Virus record (IMG/VR): IMGVR_UViG_3300031539_000042
Coordinates: 1-54,138 of that record
Strand: one strand, 5' to 3'
Length of the DNA stretch: 54,138 nucleotides
Origin: a virus
Below are positions 29,383 through 38,524 of this stretch, one piece after another. A program made the translations under genes and the position numbers. The first letter of the stretch is position 1. Every line of letters begins with the position of its first letter. Under the pieces are notes generated by a model. It saw only the letters and a program-made list of their open reading frames with translations, did no database searches and was not told the DNA's origin.

Positions 29383-30569
29383 CGTGTTAAAATATTAATT
29401 TCTCCCTGTAAAAATGACGGCTCTACACTATTGTTTAAACTCAAAATTTGTTCCCAATTATCTAAATTTTCATAATAATCATAAGTCAAAACAGTAGCAG
29501 GTATTAAGTTAGTATTTATTTGCGTTACCCTATACGCTATTGCTCTTTGTCTATCAAAAAATATTCTTGCCTCTTTTCTTAATTCTTGTAAGTTATCATA
29601 TGTGGTAGTATCTAAAACATTATCTGCAATAGCATCGTATTGCGTTTCTAAAATACTAGATAATTCATCAATCTCATCTGTATTTGTAAAATCTACATTG
29701 ATAATATTTTGATATGCTAAACTTAAACTATTTACTAAAATATTTTCATTTATTATTTGCTGGTTTTCTTCTCTCTCAATTCTTGCAAAAGTTGAACCTA
29801 CTATCTCTTCATCCTCACTTCCAAAATCAAAGAAATATTTATACATCTCAATCTGCCCTAAAGCATCTTTAGCAAGTACATTTAAAAAATTAAATAAATC
29901 AGTTATTTCACTTGCTAATTCATCAGGTTTATTTATTAACTCAACTAAATTAGCTCTATAATCTATAAGTTTACTATCAAAATCATTTAGTTTTTCTGCA
30001 ACTTGTTCGGCTTTTGTTTTAGCTATTTCAAAATAATCTGCTACATCTGTAAGTTTATTTTTAACAAAATTAAAATTAGTAAAATTATTTGTTTTAAGTT
30101 TTAAATTATTGCTTAAATTTGTCTCCGTATTTGTTACTAATTCATTTGCTTGGTCTACTATTAAGCTGTCATTTTCTACTGTTTCAGTAGGGAATATATT
30201 ACGGCTTGCTTTACTAAATGACATTGTAAAAGTAGCCACACCTAAATTATTTTTACTTTCATTTATTGTATACGGCTCTGCTAATGCAACTGAAACACTA
30301 TCTCCAAAAGGATTAATTAATATTCCTATCCCCGCTGTATCTAAAGCGTTTTTTAATGCTTGCTTTTTACTAAAATAATTTGGCTCTGCAATTATGGCTG
30401 TTATGCTAAAACTATCTTCAAGCAATCCAATATCTTCCACAAACCTAGTATTGCTATTTGGGTATTCGTGAGTAATAGTTTTTCTACCTCCAGTTGTATC
30501 AACTGATTGAACAAAAAACTCTATCCCTCTAAAACTTGCAGGTTTTAAATCTTTTAATATATCTGCCAT
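29379..30569 (-). CDS. DNA circularisation / tail protein, Mu gpN-like
   Basis: 396 residues. The N-part (PASFRGIEFFVQSVDTTGGR, then HEYPNSNTRFVEDIG, 12-50) is the DNA-circularisation N-terminal family seen in Mu N and relatives. The C-part is helical. It follows the tape measure as in Mu and probably forms part of the hub or tail tip. Confidence 0.85.
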   Translation of the reverse strand: MADILKDLKPASFRGIEFFVQSVDTTGGRKTITHEYPNSNTRFVEDIGLLEDSFSITAIIAEPNYFSKKQALKNALDTAGIGILINPFGDSVSVALAEPYTINESKNNLGVATFTMSFSKASRNIFPTETVENDSLIVDQANELVTNTETNLSNNLKLKTNNFTNFNFVKNKLTDVADYFEIAKTKAEQVAEKLNDFDSKLIDYRANLVELINKPDELASEITDLFNFLNVLAKDALGQIEMYKYFFDFGSEDEEIVGSTFARIEREENQQIINENILVNSLSLAYQNIINVDFTNTDEIDELSSILETQYDAIADNVLDTTTYDNLQELRKEARIFFDRQRAIAYRVTQINTNLIPATVLTYDYYENLDNWEQILSLNNSVEPSFLQGEINILTR

Positions 30570-30570
30570 A

Positions 30571-32208
30571 TTATATTTTTGCTCCTGCTAAATTAACTCC
30601 TAAATTTGCAAATTCAGTTCCTGTTGTTTTAGTTTCCACACTACCTACAACGCCTTTTGGTGCGTTAATATTTATGTTTGCATCTAACCCTGCCCGTGTG
30701 GTTATGTCCCCACCTGCGGGAAGTGGTGTAAGTTCTGGTCTCTTAACATCAACTAAACCACCTAATCCCAAAGGTCTTAAAGCAGTTTTCAACAGTCCCT
30801 TGCCAACTCCCCTAAATCTAGTAATCCTTTCAAAAAATCTATCAATGGCATCTACTGTATCATTTATTGCTTTTGATATTTGTTTCCAATAAATAATTAC
30901 AGCTCCCACCGCTCCTAATGCAGCAACAACAGCTAATGCAGGTAATGAAAGGGTAGCCAAAACAGCACCTATGGCAATTAATGTTCCCTTAAATGCAACC
31001 AATATCCCAATAGCACCCAATAATCCTGCAAATGCACCCACTAATCCAGTAATTAATAAAATAAGTTTTTTTGTGTTTGGAGATAAATCAGCAAATGCTC
31101 TTATCAATTTAATCATCTGTAAACCAATAGGTTTTAAAATAGGAAATAATTCTTTACCAAATTCAGCTGATAAATCTTTTACACTACCAACAACAGCTTT
31201 AAATATTTGTGTTAAAGTTTTCACATTTTTAGCATAAGCTTCTGTTAAACCAGTTCCCTCTTTATAATCTTTATTTATACTTGCAATTATATTTCTTAAA
31301 TTACCTACCTCTTTTGTACCTATAGCAGATATTGCAGTTAATGCTCTAATGTTGGGTATCATTAAAGCTAAAGCATCAGGGTTTTTCTTTGCTGCTTTTG
31401 CAAGTTTTAAAAGTACTTCTGTGAAATCTGCATTTTGCAAAGCTGATGCACCAATTGGTATACCAAATTTTTTAATTACTTTTGCAGCATCTCCAGTCGG
31501 CTTTATAAGACCAGCTATTGCACCTCTTAAAGCAGTGGTAGCTTCTTCTGTACTCAATCCCCCTAAAGTTAATTGTGAAGCGGTTGCAAGTAAAGTCTTA
31601 AAGCCAATACCTGCCTGTTTTGCAACGGGGGCAACTCTACCTATACTTGCAGACAATTCCGCAACGGTTGTCTTACCTGCTCTTTGAGCAGAGAAAAAAG
31701 CATTTGCCACTTCTGTAGCATCAGTAGTTTCTTTGCCATAAGCATTAACAATAGAAGTCAATCCATCAACCGCTATTCTTAATTCAGTTTGCCCACCAAT
31801 AGCTAGTTTATTTGCAATATCAAAAGTTTTTAATGCCTGTTTACCTGCACCCAAAGCTGAAACAGTATCAAATAATGCTTTGTTTGCATCTTCAATAGCA
31901 AAGCCCATTCTAACCGCATTCCGTTGAGCCATTTCAAGCTGATTACCAAACTGTTGTATCTGCGGTTTATCAAGCAAAGTAAATACATTCGTAATTCCCT
32001 TTTCAAATTTAGCAGCACTTACCACACTTGCAGTAAAACCTAAAGCAATAGCACCAGCAAAAGCAGTAAAAGCAAATTTAGCTTTTTCCAAATTAGAAGT
32101 AAACTTTTTTATACTCTTTCTGTTTTTTTCTATTTGGTCTGCAAATTTACGATTAACCCTACTAAACTGGTCTACCGCTTTAATTAAAAAACTTTCTTGA
32201 AATGCCAT
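30571..32208 (-). CDS. Tail tape-measure protein
   Basis: 545 residues of the TP901-type tape-measure family: a basic coiled coil, then the conserved core (LDKPQIQQFGNQLEMAQRNA, GLSTEEATTALRGAIAGLIK, about 75-235) and hydrophobic helices (about 370-450, rich in Ala/Gly/Ile). At roughly 1.5 angstrom per residue this length predicts a tail near 80 nm, short for a myophage. The start follows directly after the stop of the frameshifted chaperone. Confidence 0.9.
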   Translation of the reverse strand: MAFQESFLIKAVDQFSRVNRKFADQIEKNRKSIKKFTSNLEKAKFAFTAFAGAIALGFTASVVSAAKFEKGITNVFTLLDKPQIQQFGNQLEMAQRNAVRMGFAIEDANKALFDTVSALGAGKQALKTFDIANKLAIGGQTELRIAVDGLTSIVNAYGKETTDATEVANAFFSAQRAGKTTVAELSASIGRVAPVAKQAGIGFKTLLATASQLTLGGLSTEEATTALRGAIAGLIKPTGDAAKVIKKFGIPIGASALQNADFTEVLLKLAKAAKKNPDALALMIPNIRALTAISAIGTKEVGNLRNIIASINKDYKEGTGLTEAYAKNVKTLTQIFKAVVGSVKDLSAEFGKELFPILKPIGLQMIKLIRAFADLSPNTKKLILLITGLVGAFAGLLGAIGILVAFKGTLIAIGAVLATLSLPALAVVAALGAVGAVIIYWKQISKAINDTVDAIDRFFERITRFRGVGKGLLKTALRPLGLGGLVDVKRPELTPLPAGGDITTRAGLDANININAPKGVVGSVETKTTGTEFANLGVNLAGAKI

Positions 32209-32421
32209 TTATCCTTGCCTTTTAGCTTTCTCGTATGCTTTTTTTTCTTCTGCATTCATTTTGATTGCGATATTATTAAATTCAAATATGCTTAATAAAT
32301 CCATATTTAAAAATTCAGTTAAACTTATACCGCCTTTATAGTAAACTAGCAATCTCGCAATAATCTCATTTAGAAATCCCTCCCCCGAACCGATTAGCTC
32401 TCGGGGGATATTTCTAAAAAA
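32209..32421 (-). CDS. -1 frame extension of the tail-assembly chaperone (Mu gp42-like)
   Basis: There is no start codon of its own. From the slippery site T TTT TTA (32421-32415) the -1 frame is open for 68 codons to a TAA at 32209-32211, encoding a segment with NEIIARLLVYYKGGISLTEF and ending KRQG. This is the typical GT-type extension that recruits the tape-measure protein. The fused product would have about 232 residues. Confidence 0.8.
   Translation of the reverse strand, partial: FFRNIPRELIGSGEGFLNEIIARLLVYYKGGISLTEFLNMDLLSIFEFNNIAIKMNAEEKKAYEKAKRQG
32381..32421 (-). promoter_or_regulatory. Programmed -1 ribosomal frameshift signal
   Basis: On the minus strand: slippery heptamer TTTTTTA (32421-32415) in the correct zero frame (CAT TTT TTA), a 6-nt spacer GAAATA, then a perfect 8-bp GC stem TCCCCCGA (32408-32401) with TCGGGGGA (32388-32381) and a 12-nt loop. 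The zero-frame stop is at 32394-32396, inside the loop. All parts of a textbook signal are present. Confidence 0.88.
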
Positions 32422-32906
32422 TGGTTTATATATTTATCAAAAAGAGATTTATAATCTTTTAAATCCATATTAGATAAAATAACTTCTGTTATAGGCTCTT
32501 TGTCATCAATTAACGCAGATTTTAGTTGACTATTTTGAGATGTCAAAATTCTATCAAATGCTTTATAGCATTTAGCCATATCCGCACCACCCATAGCCAT
32601 CATTTTACCAGCATTATCTAAATCTACACTATTATTAGATTGCTCTTTTGATTTTTTGCCTGCTTTTAAATCAGATATAGTTTGATTTAATTTTTCTATT
32701 TCTTTATCTTTTTCATTATCTGATTTTGGTGGTAAAAGTTTTTGAGCGTTCATCATTGATTTATATAACTCACCTTCTAATATAGATAAATCATTTAAAA
32801 CATACCTTGTAGGAGATTTCATAGTAATGTGTTTAGCAAATACCTTTTCGCCTTTATAAGCATATTCAAACGGTTTTTCTAGATTATGTTTAATCTCTTT
32901 CATCAT
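32394..32906 (-). CDS. Tail-assembly chaperone (Mu gp41-like), zero-frame product
   Basis: 170 residues, helical, with EIKHNLEKPFEYAYKGEK at the start and a coiled part (NEKDKEIEKLNQTISDLKAG, about 63-82). It lies between the tube and tape-measure genes, where Mu gp41 sits. A frameshift near codon 164 yields a longer form. The two forms together are thought, in other phages, to keep the tape-measure protein soluble while the tube polymerises. Confidence 0.82.
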   Translation of the reverse strand: MMKEIKHNLEKPFEYAYKGEKVFAKHITMKSPTRYVLNDLSILEGELYKSMMNAQKLLPPKSDNEKDKEIEKLNQTISDLKAGKKSKEQSNNSVDLDNAGKMMAMGGADMAKCYKAFDRILTSQNSQLKSALIDDKEPITEVILSNMDLKDYKSLFDKYINHFLEISPES

Positions 32907-32926
32907 AAATACAACTCCTTTTTATT

Positions 32927-33310
32927 TTAACTTGCTGGGTCGCTTTCCCATTCTAATGATATTTCTCCATCAGCACTTAATCCAATTTCAGGGTCATTAA
33001 TTAAAACAGCACTTGTAAAAGAGCGGGTAAAATTATTTTCCCCAGTAGCTTGAATTACATTACTTTCAAAGTTATTTTTCCATTCCCTTACCTTGTCTGC
33101 ATTCTCTGCTAATGGTTCTAATGTGAACTTAATCATTGACTTTGCTGTTTCTATATTTCTTGCTGTAACAGTACTTACACTTCCTCCGCCTGCACTTTCA
33201 GTTCGTTTTATAGCCTCACCAAATCCTTCTGTATAGCTAAAAGAATTTGGCTTTATTTTTATATTTTCGTTGTTTATAACTATAGATGGTGTACTAATTA
33301 ATTCTGCCAT
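32927..33310 (-). CDS. Tail tube protein, Mu gpM-like
   Basis: 127 residues beginning MAELISTPSIVINNENIKIK, with KPNSFSYTEGFGEAIKRTES and an all-beta pattern. Placed right after the sheath gene, as in Mu (L then M). It would stack in hexameric rings inside the sheath. Confidence 0.82.
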   Translation of the reverse strand: MAELISTPSIVINNENIKIKPNSFSYTEGFGEAIKRTESAGGGSVSTVTARNIETAKSMIKFTLEPLAENADKVREWKNNFESNVIQATGENNFTRSFTSAVLINDPEIGLSADGEISLEWESDPAS

Positions 33311-33333
33311 ATTTTTATACTCCTTTTATTAAA

Positions 33334-34884
33334 TTAACTTGCTTGAAAAGCAACTTTGAAATTGTAGTCAATTTCTCTTAACTGAATAATACTTATTACT
33401 TTTCCAGTAATGGTAAATTTACCAGTAGAACCGTCAAGCGTTACTGTTAAATTATCATTAAAATACTTTCTACTTGTTTCACCCTTTTCAACTAAAAGCA
33501 AATCACCAAGCTGTTTATAGTAAGTTGTCATTGCAACTCTAACCTTATCTTCATTAGCGATTGCAGCGTTTGCAGTTAAGTCTCCAAATGTAGCTCTGCT
33601 TTGGTCAAAATCAGCTTTTAAATTATTGAAAAAATATTCGTTAATTGCATCCGTAGTAAGTTTTATATTTTCAAATTTAAAAGTAGTATCGGGGTTACTT
33701 TGAGCATCAGTTTTATAAGTGGTAACAACTTCACCTAAAACAACACTTGTATTTGCAGGATTATTTCCTTCCACAGAAATACCAGTTGCGTTTAATTCTG
33801 ATATTTCAGTTTGTGAAAATCCTTTGCCTGTGTCTATCAAAGGTAATTCAGCAAATGGCGTGTTGAAAAATGGATATGAATTTTGGCTAACTCCACCAAC
33901 TCTATCTATTGTCCCGCTTGACCTTGACGAAATTCTGCTTGTTATGTTTGCACCTTCGGTAAGTTTTAATGCTTTCCAACCTGCAAAATAACCAGCTCTA
34001 ACATAATCAAGTTCAAACATCGCAGAACCTTTATAATATGTTTCGTTAATAAGTTCATTTCCAAATATAACTAGGTTTTGAGAATTTTCTGCATTAGCTG
34101 CTGTTTTCAAATTAGCCAGCGTATCAGTTTGTCCGCAATATCCATCCCCAATTAAAAATATATTATCTACACTTAATTTAGGGTCTAAATAATCTGTAAC
34201 AAAATCAAAACCATATTCACTTGGAAACACTATAGTTTGATATCTATTTTCACCTAAAACATCAAATATATTTGTTAATACAGGGTCGGTAGCTCCACTT
34301 GCCATTCCTGTTACTGTAACAGTAATTCCTGCCACACTATTTTGAACTTCCAAACCAATACTATTTCCAATTGTACCTGCGTTTACTGCTGTTAATGCAA
34401 CTGAACCAGTAGTATTTACCGCTGTTACTTTTGATTTAGTATCGGCAGTTATAGCTGCAACTAAAGCATCGCCTATGTCTGTTGGAGTGTCTCCAATAGC
34501 TACCGCTATATCATAACTATGATTTTCTCTTGAGCCTATATTGACTGTATAAGTTCCTGCTACTGTTGCAGAAGTTCCTGTAAATGCAATAGTTCCAGTG
34601 GCATCTACTCCCGCTCCATTGTCGTCAAGTGAAATAGCATCTAATCGTGTTTGTTGATTAATTAATTTAACAGCTCTTATACAACCTGCTATTTGTGAAG
34701 TTTCGCCAAATAAAGCATTCTCCGCTCCACCATTAGCTATATTTTCAACTAAAGCCCCTGATGTAGCACTACCTGCTGCAACCTTTTGCCCTACCACTAA
34801 AATTCTTTGTGGAACGCCTAAAATTGCTCTACTGTCTGATGTGAATACTCCCGTTACTCTTGGTAAACTTACTCTTTGTCCCAT
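33334..34884 (-). CDS. Contractile tail sheath protein, Mu gpL-like
   Basis: 516 residues. Begins MGQRVSLPRVTGVFTSDSRA, has an all-beta insertion domain (about 95-195) and the conserved sheath C-part (TTDAINEYFFNNLKADFDQS onward, ending LREIDYNFKVAFQAS). This defines the phage as contractile. Tail gene order sheath, tube, chaperone, tape measure, N, P, V, 46, 47, 48 follows Mu. Confidence 0.9.
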   Translation of the reverse strand: MGQRVSLPRVTGVFTSDSRAILGVPQRILVVGQKVAAGSATSGALVENIANGGAENALFGETSQIAGCIRAVKLINQQTRLDAISLDDNGAGVDATGTIAFTGTSATVAGTYTVNIGSRENHSYDIAVAIGDTPTDIGDALVAAITADTKSKVTAVNTTGSVALTAVNAGTIGNSIGLEVQNSVAGITVTVTGMASGATDPVLTNIFDVLGENRYQTIVFPSEYGFDFVTDYLDPKLSVDNIFLIGDGYCGQTDTLANLKTAANAENSQNLVIFGNELINETYYKGSAMFELDYVRAGYFAGWKALKLTEGANITSRISSRSSGTIDRVGGVSQNSYPFFNTPFAELPLIDTGKGFSQTEISELNATGISVEGNNPANTSVVLGEVVTTYKTDAQSNPDTTFKFENIKLTTDAINEYFFNNLKADFDQSRATFGDLTANAAIANEDKVRVAMTTYYKQLGDLLLVEKGETSRKYFNDNLTVTLDGSTGKFTITGKVISIIQLREIDYNFKVAFQAS

Positions 34885-34889
34885 AATAA

Positions 34890-35114
34890 TTATTCTCCTT
34901 TTTTAAATTTCTTTTTATTTATTTCAAAAGATGTTTTTTTATTTTCCACCATTTCTACGCAATTATCGTGGATACTGTCTCTTACTCTTTTTCGCCAATA
35001 TATATCTAATGGCATTTTATTTTTTGATTTTAAAGTTATAACTTGTCCTTTTTTACAACCTGCTAAATCAGCATTAATTTTTAACTTTATAAACTCCGTC
35101 TTTTCTTTTTCCAT
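34890..35114 (-). CDS. Small protein before the sheath (DUF2635-like position)
   Basis: 74 residues. Contains LAGCKKGQVITLKSKNKMPL and DIYWRKRVRDSIHDNC, a small beta-barrel pattern like proteins that precede the sheath gene in Mu-like phages (DUF2635). Assigned mainly by position and size. Starts 3 bases after the upstream gene's stop. Confidence 0.55.
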   Translation of the reverse strand: MEKEKTEFIKLKINADLAGCKKGQVITLKSKNKMPLDIYWRKRVRDSIHDNCVEMVENKKTSFEINKKKFKKGE

Positions 35115-35116
35115 CT

Positions 35117-36232
35117 TTAATCTCCTTGTAATTTTCCTTTTATATTTCTTATTTCTAAATCAGTTTCTATGTTTCTTTGTGAAAACTCAAATTCTTTAAA
35201 TGCGGTACTCCATTGTGGTTTAACAATGTCATCTGCTGTTAAATCATAAGAGTATTGGAATTGAAAATTATGTATGTAATAAGCATTTACATCTTGCTGT
35301 AAATTATCAGATACAAACATAGTTTTTAATTTTTCATTCCCACTTGATAAATTATCAAAGTTATCAATTATACTTCGTTCAAATTTTGTACCTAAAATAC
35401 ATTTAAAAAATATAGCTCTCATATCCTCTGCCCTGTCTCTGCGTTCCGAACTTGCATATGTTGTTTTTGCAGGGTCAAAAGTGTATATATTGAAGTTTTG
35501 GTATAAATTAGGTCTATAATCGTCTTGTGAAGTATAAGTTCCAACACCATCATTTCTAACAGAGTTTTGATTTTTACTTGCATTAGTTTCACCTAAAACA
35601 ACAAAAGTCCATAATTTATCTATTGCTTTTTTAGTATAAGCATCTATAATTCTACCCAAACTTGCACTTCCAGTTACCCTAATATCGCTATGTGCTTTTA
35701 TAGTTCCACTTGCATTTGCTAATGGTTCTTTTCTTACAACATAAGTAAAAACTGTATCGCTAATTCTAGTTACTGTATACCAGCCGTTGTAAAGGTTTTC
35801 TATATCCTCATTTAAAACAGGACTTCCAGTTGCTGGACTTGTTGGATTACCACTAACTTGAAAAGTAAATGATGTACTATCAATAACTGATAATAGTTTT
35901 TTAGTTCCGTTATATTCGGTTTGAGTAGCTCCGCTAATTTCTACATATTTATCATTTTTATCAATTCCAATTCTTAAAGTTAAATCAATAGGATTTGTAG
36001 TTACAGCAGTTGCTATGTTATCTGTTTGCGTTAAACTAGTTATGGCATTGGGAACTCTAGCACCTTGAATGTTTACATAATCGCCAGTTTTTAAGCCGTG
36101 AGCTAATGCAGTAGTGGCAGTAATAGTAGTGGTAGATTTGGTTAAACTATTAACAGTAACCACATCACTAAATAATTCAGTGTATATTGGTAATGTAGCC
36201 TGTAATTGTTTAACTATGTCGCTTGCTTTCAT
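35117..36232 (-). CDS. Neck/tail protein with two Ig-like module segments
   Basis: 371 residues. The start (MKASDIVKQLQATLPIYTEL) and C-part (DKLWTFVVLGETNASKNQNS, later FQFQYSYDLTADDIVKPQWS) suggest a tail-terminator or neck protein of the Mu gp37 type. About 150 residues near the N-terminus contain modules with SGATQTEYNGT and NPTSPATGS that are shared with the baseplate J-like protein and the connector protein. Overlaps the upstream gene by one base. Confidence 0.6.
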   Translation of the reverse strand: MKASDIVKQLQATLPIYTELFSDVVTVNSLTKSTTTITATTALAHGLKTGDYVNIQGARVPNAITSLTQTDNIATAVTTNPIDLTLRIGIDKNDKYVEISGATQTEYNGTKKLLSVIDSTSFTFQVSGNPTSPATGSPVLNEDIENLYNGWYTVTRISDTVFTYVVRKEPLANASGTIKAHSDIRVTGSASLGRIIDAYTKKAIDKLWTFVVLGETNASKNQNSVRNDGVGTYTSQDDYRPNLYQNFNIYTFDPAKTTYASSERRDRAEDMRAIFFKCILGTKFERSIIDNFDNLSSGNEKLKTMFVSDNLQQDVNAYYIHNFQFQYSYDLTADDIVKPQWSTAFKEFEFSQRNIETDLEIRNIKGKLQGD

Positions 36233-36672
36233 TATCTGCCCCTTATCGCTCTTCTTATATTATTTCTTAAATTAGAACGGAGTTTATTTATGTTTTTAGT
36301 TATACTTGGTTTTAAAAAAGGTCTAGCTTTCATTTTACTTGTACCTCGTTCTAAAAATGGACTATAATCAACTCCTGCTCCAAATTCTAACTCATCTGCC
36401 CCGTGAACTTGAAAATCTAGACTACGCCTATTTGCACCGCTTCTATTAGCTGGGTAATCACCTGCCGCACCAGCCCTTATTCGTCTACCTTTATATTTAT
36501 AAACTTTGCCTGTCTTTTTTCTCTTAATTTCACTACTTGCTGTTTTAACTAACTCTTTTCCTGTTTCCCAAAAACCTTGCCTTATACCTGTACGAAAGTT
36601 ACCAGTTAAATTATTAACTTGAACTTTGAAAACTTTATTTTCTGAACTCTCAATAACTTTATACTTTGGCAT
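36232..36672 (-). CDS. HK97 gp10-like head-tail protein
   Basis: 146 residues, very basic, with AAGDYPANRSGANRRSLDFQ and FLERGTSKMKARPFLKPSI, the signature of the HK97-gp10/tail-completion family. It would act at the head-tail joint. Followed by the neck/tail gene with a one-base overlap. Confidence 0.8.
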   Translation of the reverse strand: MPKYKVIESSENKVFKVQVNNLTGNFRTGIRQGFWETGKELVKTASSEIKRKKTGKVYKYKGRRIRAGAAGDYPANRSGANRRSLDFQVHGADELEFGAGVDYSPFLERGTSKMKARPFLKPSITKNINKLRSNLRNNIRRAIRGR

Positions 36673-36675
36673 TAT

Positions 36676-37083
36676 TTAAACCTTATTTGCGTTTATATCC
36701 TTATCGCCTTTTTTAATTGCTTTTAAAAGTAAAAACTCATTCCTTTCGTCTAGGTTTTCTACATCAACAATATCGTATTTTTCATTTTTCCATTCTAACC
36801 AGTTTTGAGCATCAATCGTAAAATCGCTAGAATATCTAATGTAAAACTCGTGTGTATAAGCATTGGTTAAACTCACACCATCAAATAACTCCGTTCCTCT
36901 TACTGTTTTTACCATTGCCCACACTTCTTTTTCATCCGCAAAAGTTAAATCAAAGTCAGTTCCACTTTCAGGGGCGTTAAGAGTTCTAACTTGCACCTTA
37001 ATTTTTACATCCAAATCACCTATACAAATTCCCCTTTTAACTCCTCTTATGTTTTTACAGATTGTCATTATAATATTTCCCAA
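36676..37083 (-). CDS. Head-tail joining protein (SPP1 gp16-like)
   Basis: 135 residues. The segment IKVQVRTLNAPESGTDFDLT, then FADEKEVWAMVKTVRG and YTHEFYIRYSSDFTIDAQNW, matches the phage head-tail adaptor (phage_H_T_join) family. It forms the stopper ring between connector and tail. Overlaps the connector gene by 16 bp. Confidence 0.82.
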   Translation of the reverse strand: MGNIIMTICKNIRGVKRGICIGDLDVKIKVQVRTLNAPESGTDFDLTFADEKEVWAMVKTVRGTELFDGVSLTNAYTHEFYIRYSSDFTIDAQNWLEWKNEKYDIVDVENLDERNEFLLLKAIKKGDKDINANKV

Positions 37084-37916
37084 ATACGATACATAGAATA
37101 AGTTTGTTTAGTTTCTGCTGGTAAATTAATGCTAGAACTTATATCGCAAGCCTCTGAATTACCTGCATCACAATCGCCTCTATTTTCAAACACCCTGCTA
37201 ATGTGTTGTAACATTGCTGTCTTCAAATCCTGTGGTATATCATTCGCAAATAATGTTCCTGTTGCGGGGCTTGTGGGTGTTGCGGTAAGTGGATATGTAA
37301 ATGTCTTATCCCCTGTTACAGTAATTGTATGTGTGCCGTTATAATTACTCTCAATCGCACCACTAATAACTATTTTTTGTCCGCTTGTAAAATAGTGGTC
37401 GTTTACTGTGGTTACCGTTACTGTTCCACCTGCCAATATAGCACTATCTATTTTTACCCCAAAACCTGAATAGAATTGTATTTGAACTGCTTGTCGTCTA
37501 TTATCTACACTGCTAGGGAAACTACTACCGTCTGTTAATAGAATATCTGCAAAATCATTTTGTTCGTCAGTTAAATAATAAATTGAGCTATCAACCGTAG
37601 TTAAAACATTATCCAACAAATATTTAATACTTATAATTTCAAACACTTTATTCCTACGAAGTGTTATAGGTTCAAAGAAACAATCAATATAAGTTAAATA
37701 TTTTTTAGTTATAAAATCTCGTTTAGTATATTTTTCTGCAAATAAGGTTACACTAGAAATAAGAGAACTTATATAAGCATCAGAACTTGTGTCATCAACT
37801 TTTAAATGCTCTTTTGCCTCTACTAAACTAATAGGCAATGTAACTGGTTTAAACAAAACCTTATAACTACTTGGTTGATATTTTTCTACATTATTTCGGT
37901 AATAATCATAGCTCAT
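37068..37916 (-). CDS. Head-tail connector (HK97 gp6-like) with inserted Ig-like module
   Basis: 282 residues. LPISLVEAKEHLKVDDTSSD and ISSVTLFAEKYTKRDFITKK (28-70) are typical of gp6-like connectors. The family is usually 100-200 residues; here an extra module (about 160-230, with SGAIESNYNGT and TPTSPATGT) is inserted before the C-terminal helix. That module is also in the baseplate J-like and neck proteins. Confidence 0.82.
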   Translation of the reverse strand: MSYDYYRNNVEKYQPSSYKVLFKPVTLPISLVEAKEHLKVDDTSSDAYISSLISSVTLFAEKYTKRDFITKKYLTYIDCFFEPITLRRNKVFEIISIKYLLDNVLTTVDSSIYYLTDEQNDFADILLTDGSSFPSSVDNRRQAVQIQFYSGFGVKIDSAILAGGTVTVTTVNDHYFTSGQKIVISGAIESNYNGTHTITVTGDKTFTYPLTATPTSPATGTLFANDIPQDLKTAMLQHISRVFENRGDCDAGNSEACDISSSINLPAETKQTYSMYRIWEIL

Positions 37917-37936
37917 TTATTACTAACCCCTTATTT

Positions 37937-37962
37937 CCCCTCTGCCATAATAGACAAAGGGG
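37937..37962 (-). terminator. Hairpin downstream of the decoration-like gene
   Basis: On the minus strand CCCCTTTG (37962-37955) pairs with CAGAGGGG (37944-37937), with one U-G wobble, around a 10-nt loop. It is related in sequence to the hairpin at 38480-38520 on the other side of the same gene. There is no T-run, so it may be an mRNA processing or stability element. Confidence 0.4.
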
Positions 37963-37974
37963 ATTTAATTAAGA

Positions 37975-38448
37975 TTAAGATTGCGTTATTTCTATTATCA
38001 AAACTGCTTTAACTGCATTGGTAGAACCACCATCTGTTATTAATTCCAATGCACCGCCTGCTGCTAATGTGTTTGCAGCTGTTGGTGTAGAACTATCAAC
38101 AATGCCTGCTGCAGAACCGCTATTGGCAATTGTTATGCCTCCACCTGTAACCGCAACACCACCAATTTCAAAAGATAATGCAGCATCGCCAGTAGTTATC
38201 ACTCCATCAATAACTGAATATATTTTGGTTATCGTACCTGCAACTGGACTTACTACCCAGCTTGATGCAGCACTTGAAATATCTGCTATTTCGCCAGTTA
38301 AATAAACCTTATTTCCTGTTTCAGTAACTCCACTTTCTTTTTCTAAAGTAGAGCCAGTTTCCATCAATATTTTACCACCGCTTTTAACAAAAAGTAATTC
38401 TCCGCCTTGTTCTATACCAACTTTGGTATTTTGATTTTCTCCTGCCAT
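37975..38448 (-). CDS. Beta-rich structural protein (candidate head decoration or fibre)
   Basis: 157 residues, rich in Gly, Ala, Ser, Thr and Val (GGGITIANSGSAAGIVDSST), few charged residues: the composition of an abundant virion surface protein. It is bracketed by related hairpins, suggesting separate control of its mRNA. Located between the capsid and connector genes. Family not recognised. Confidence 0.55.
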   Translation of the reverse strand: MAGENQNTKVGIEQGGELLFVKSGGKILMETGSTLEKESGVTETGNKVYLTGEIADISSAASSWVVSPVAGTITKIYSVIDGVITTGDAALSFEIGGVAVTGGGITIANSGSAAGIVDSSTPTAANTLAAGGALELITDGGSTNAVKAVLIIEITQS

Positions 38449-38479
38449 TTAAAATCTCCTATAAAACTAAATTTTTATT

Positions 38480-38520
38480 TTCCCCCTCTGCCGAAAAAAA
38501 CTTAAAAAACAGAGGGGGAA
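38480..38520 (-). terminator. 11-bp perfect hairpin upstream of the decoration-like gene
   Basis: TTCCCCCTCTG (38480-38490) pairs perfectly with CAGAGGGGGAA (38510-38520) around a 19-nt loop. On the minus strand it is followed by AATAAAAATTT rather than T-only. It could reduce read-through or stabilise the downstream mRNA's 5' end. Confidence 0.45.
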
Positions 38521-38524
38521 TTAA

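Noticed and set aside
25448-32208. Long plus-strand ORFs opposite the tail genes (for example 27432-27653, 30536-30892, 31349-31687)
   Set aside because: They are antisense shadows of well-supported minus-strand genes, without ribosome sites or recognisable domains.
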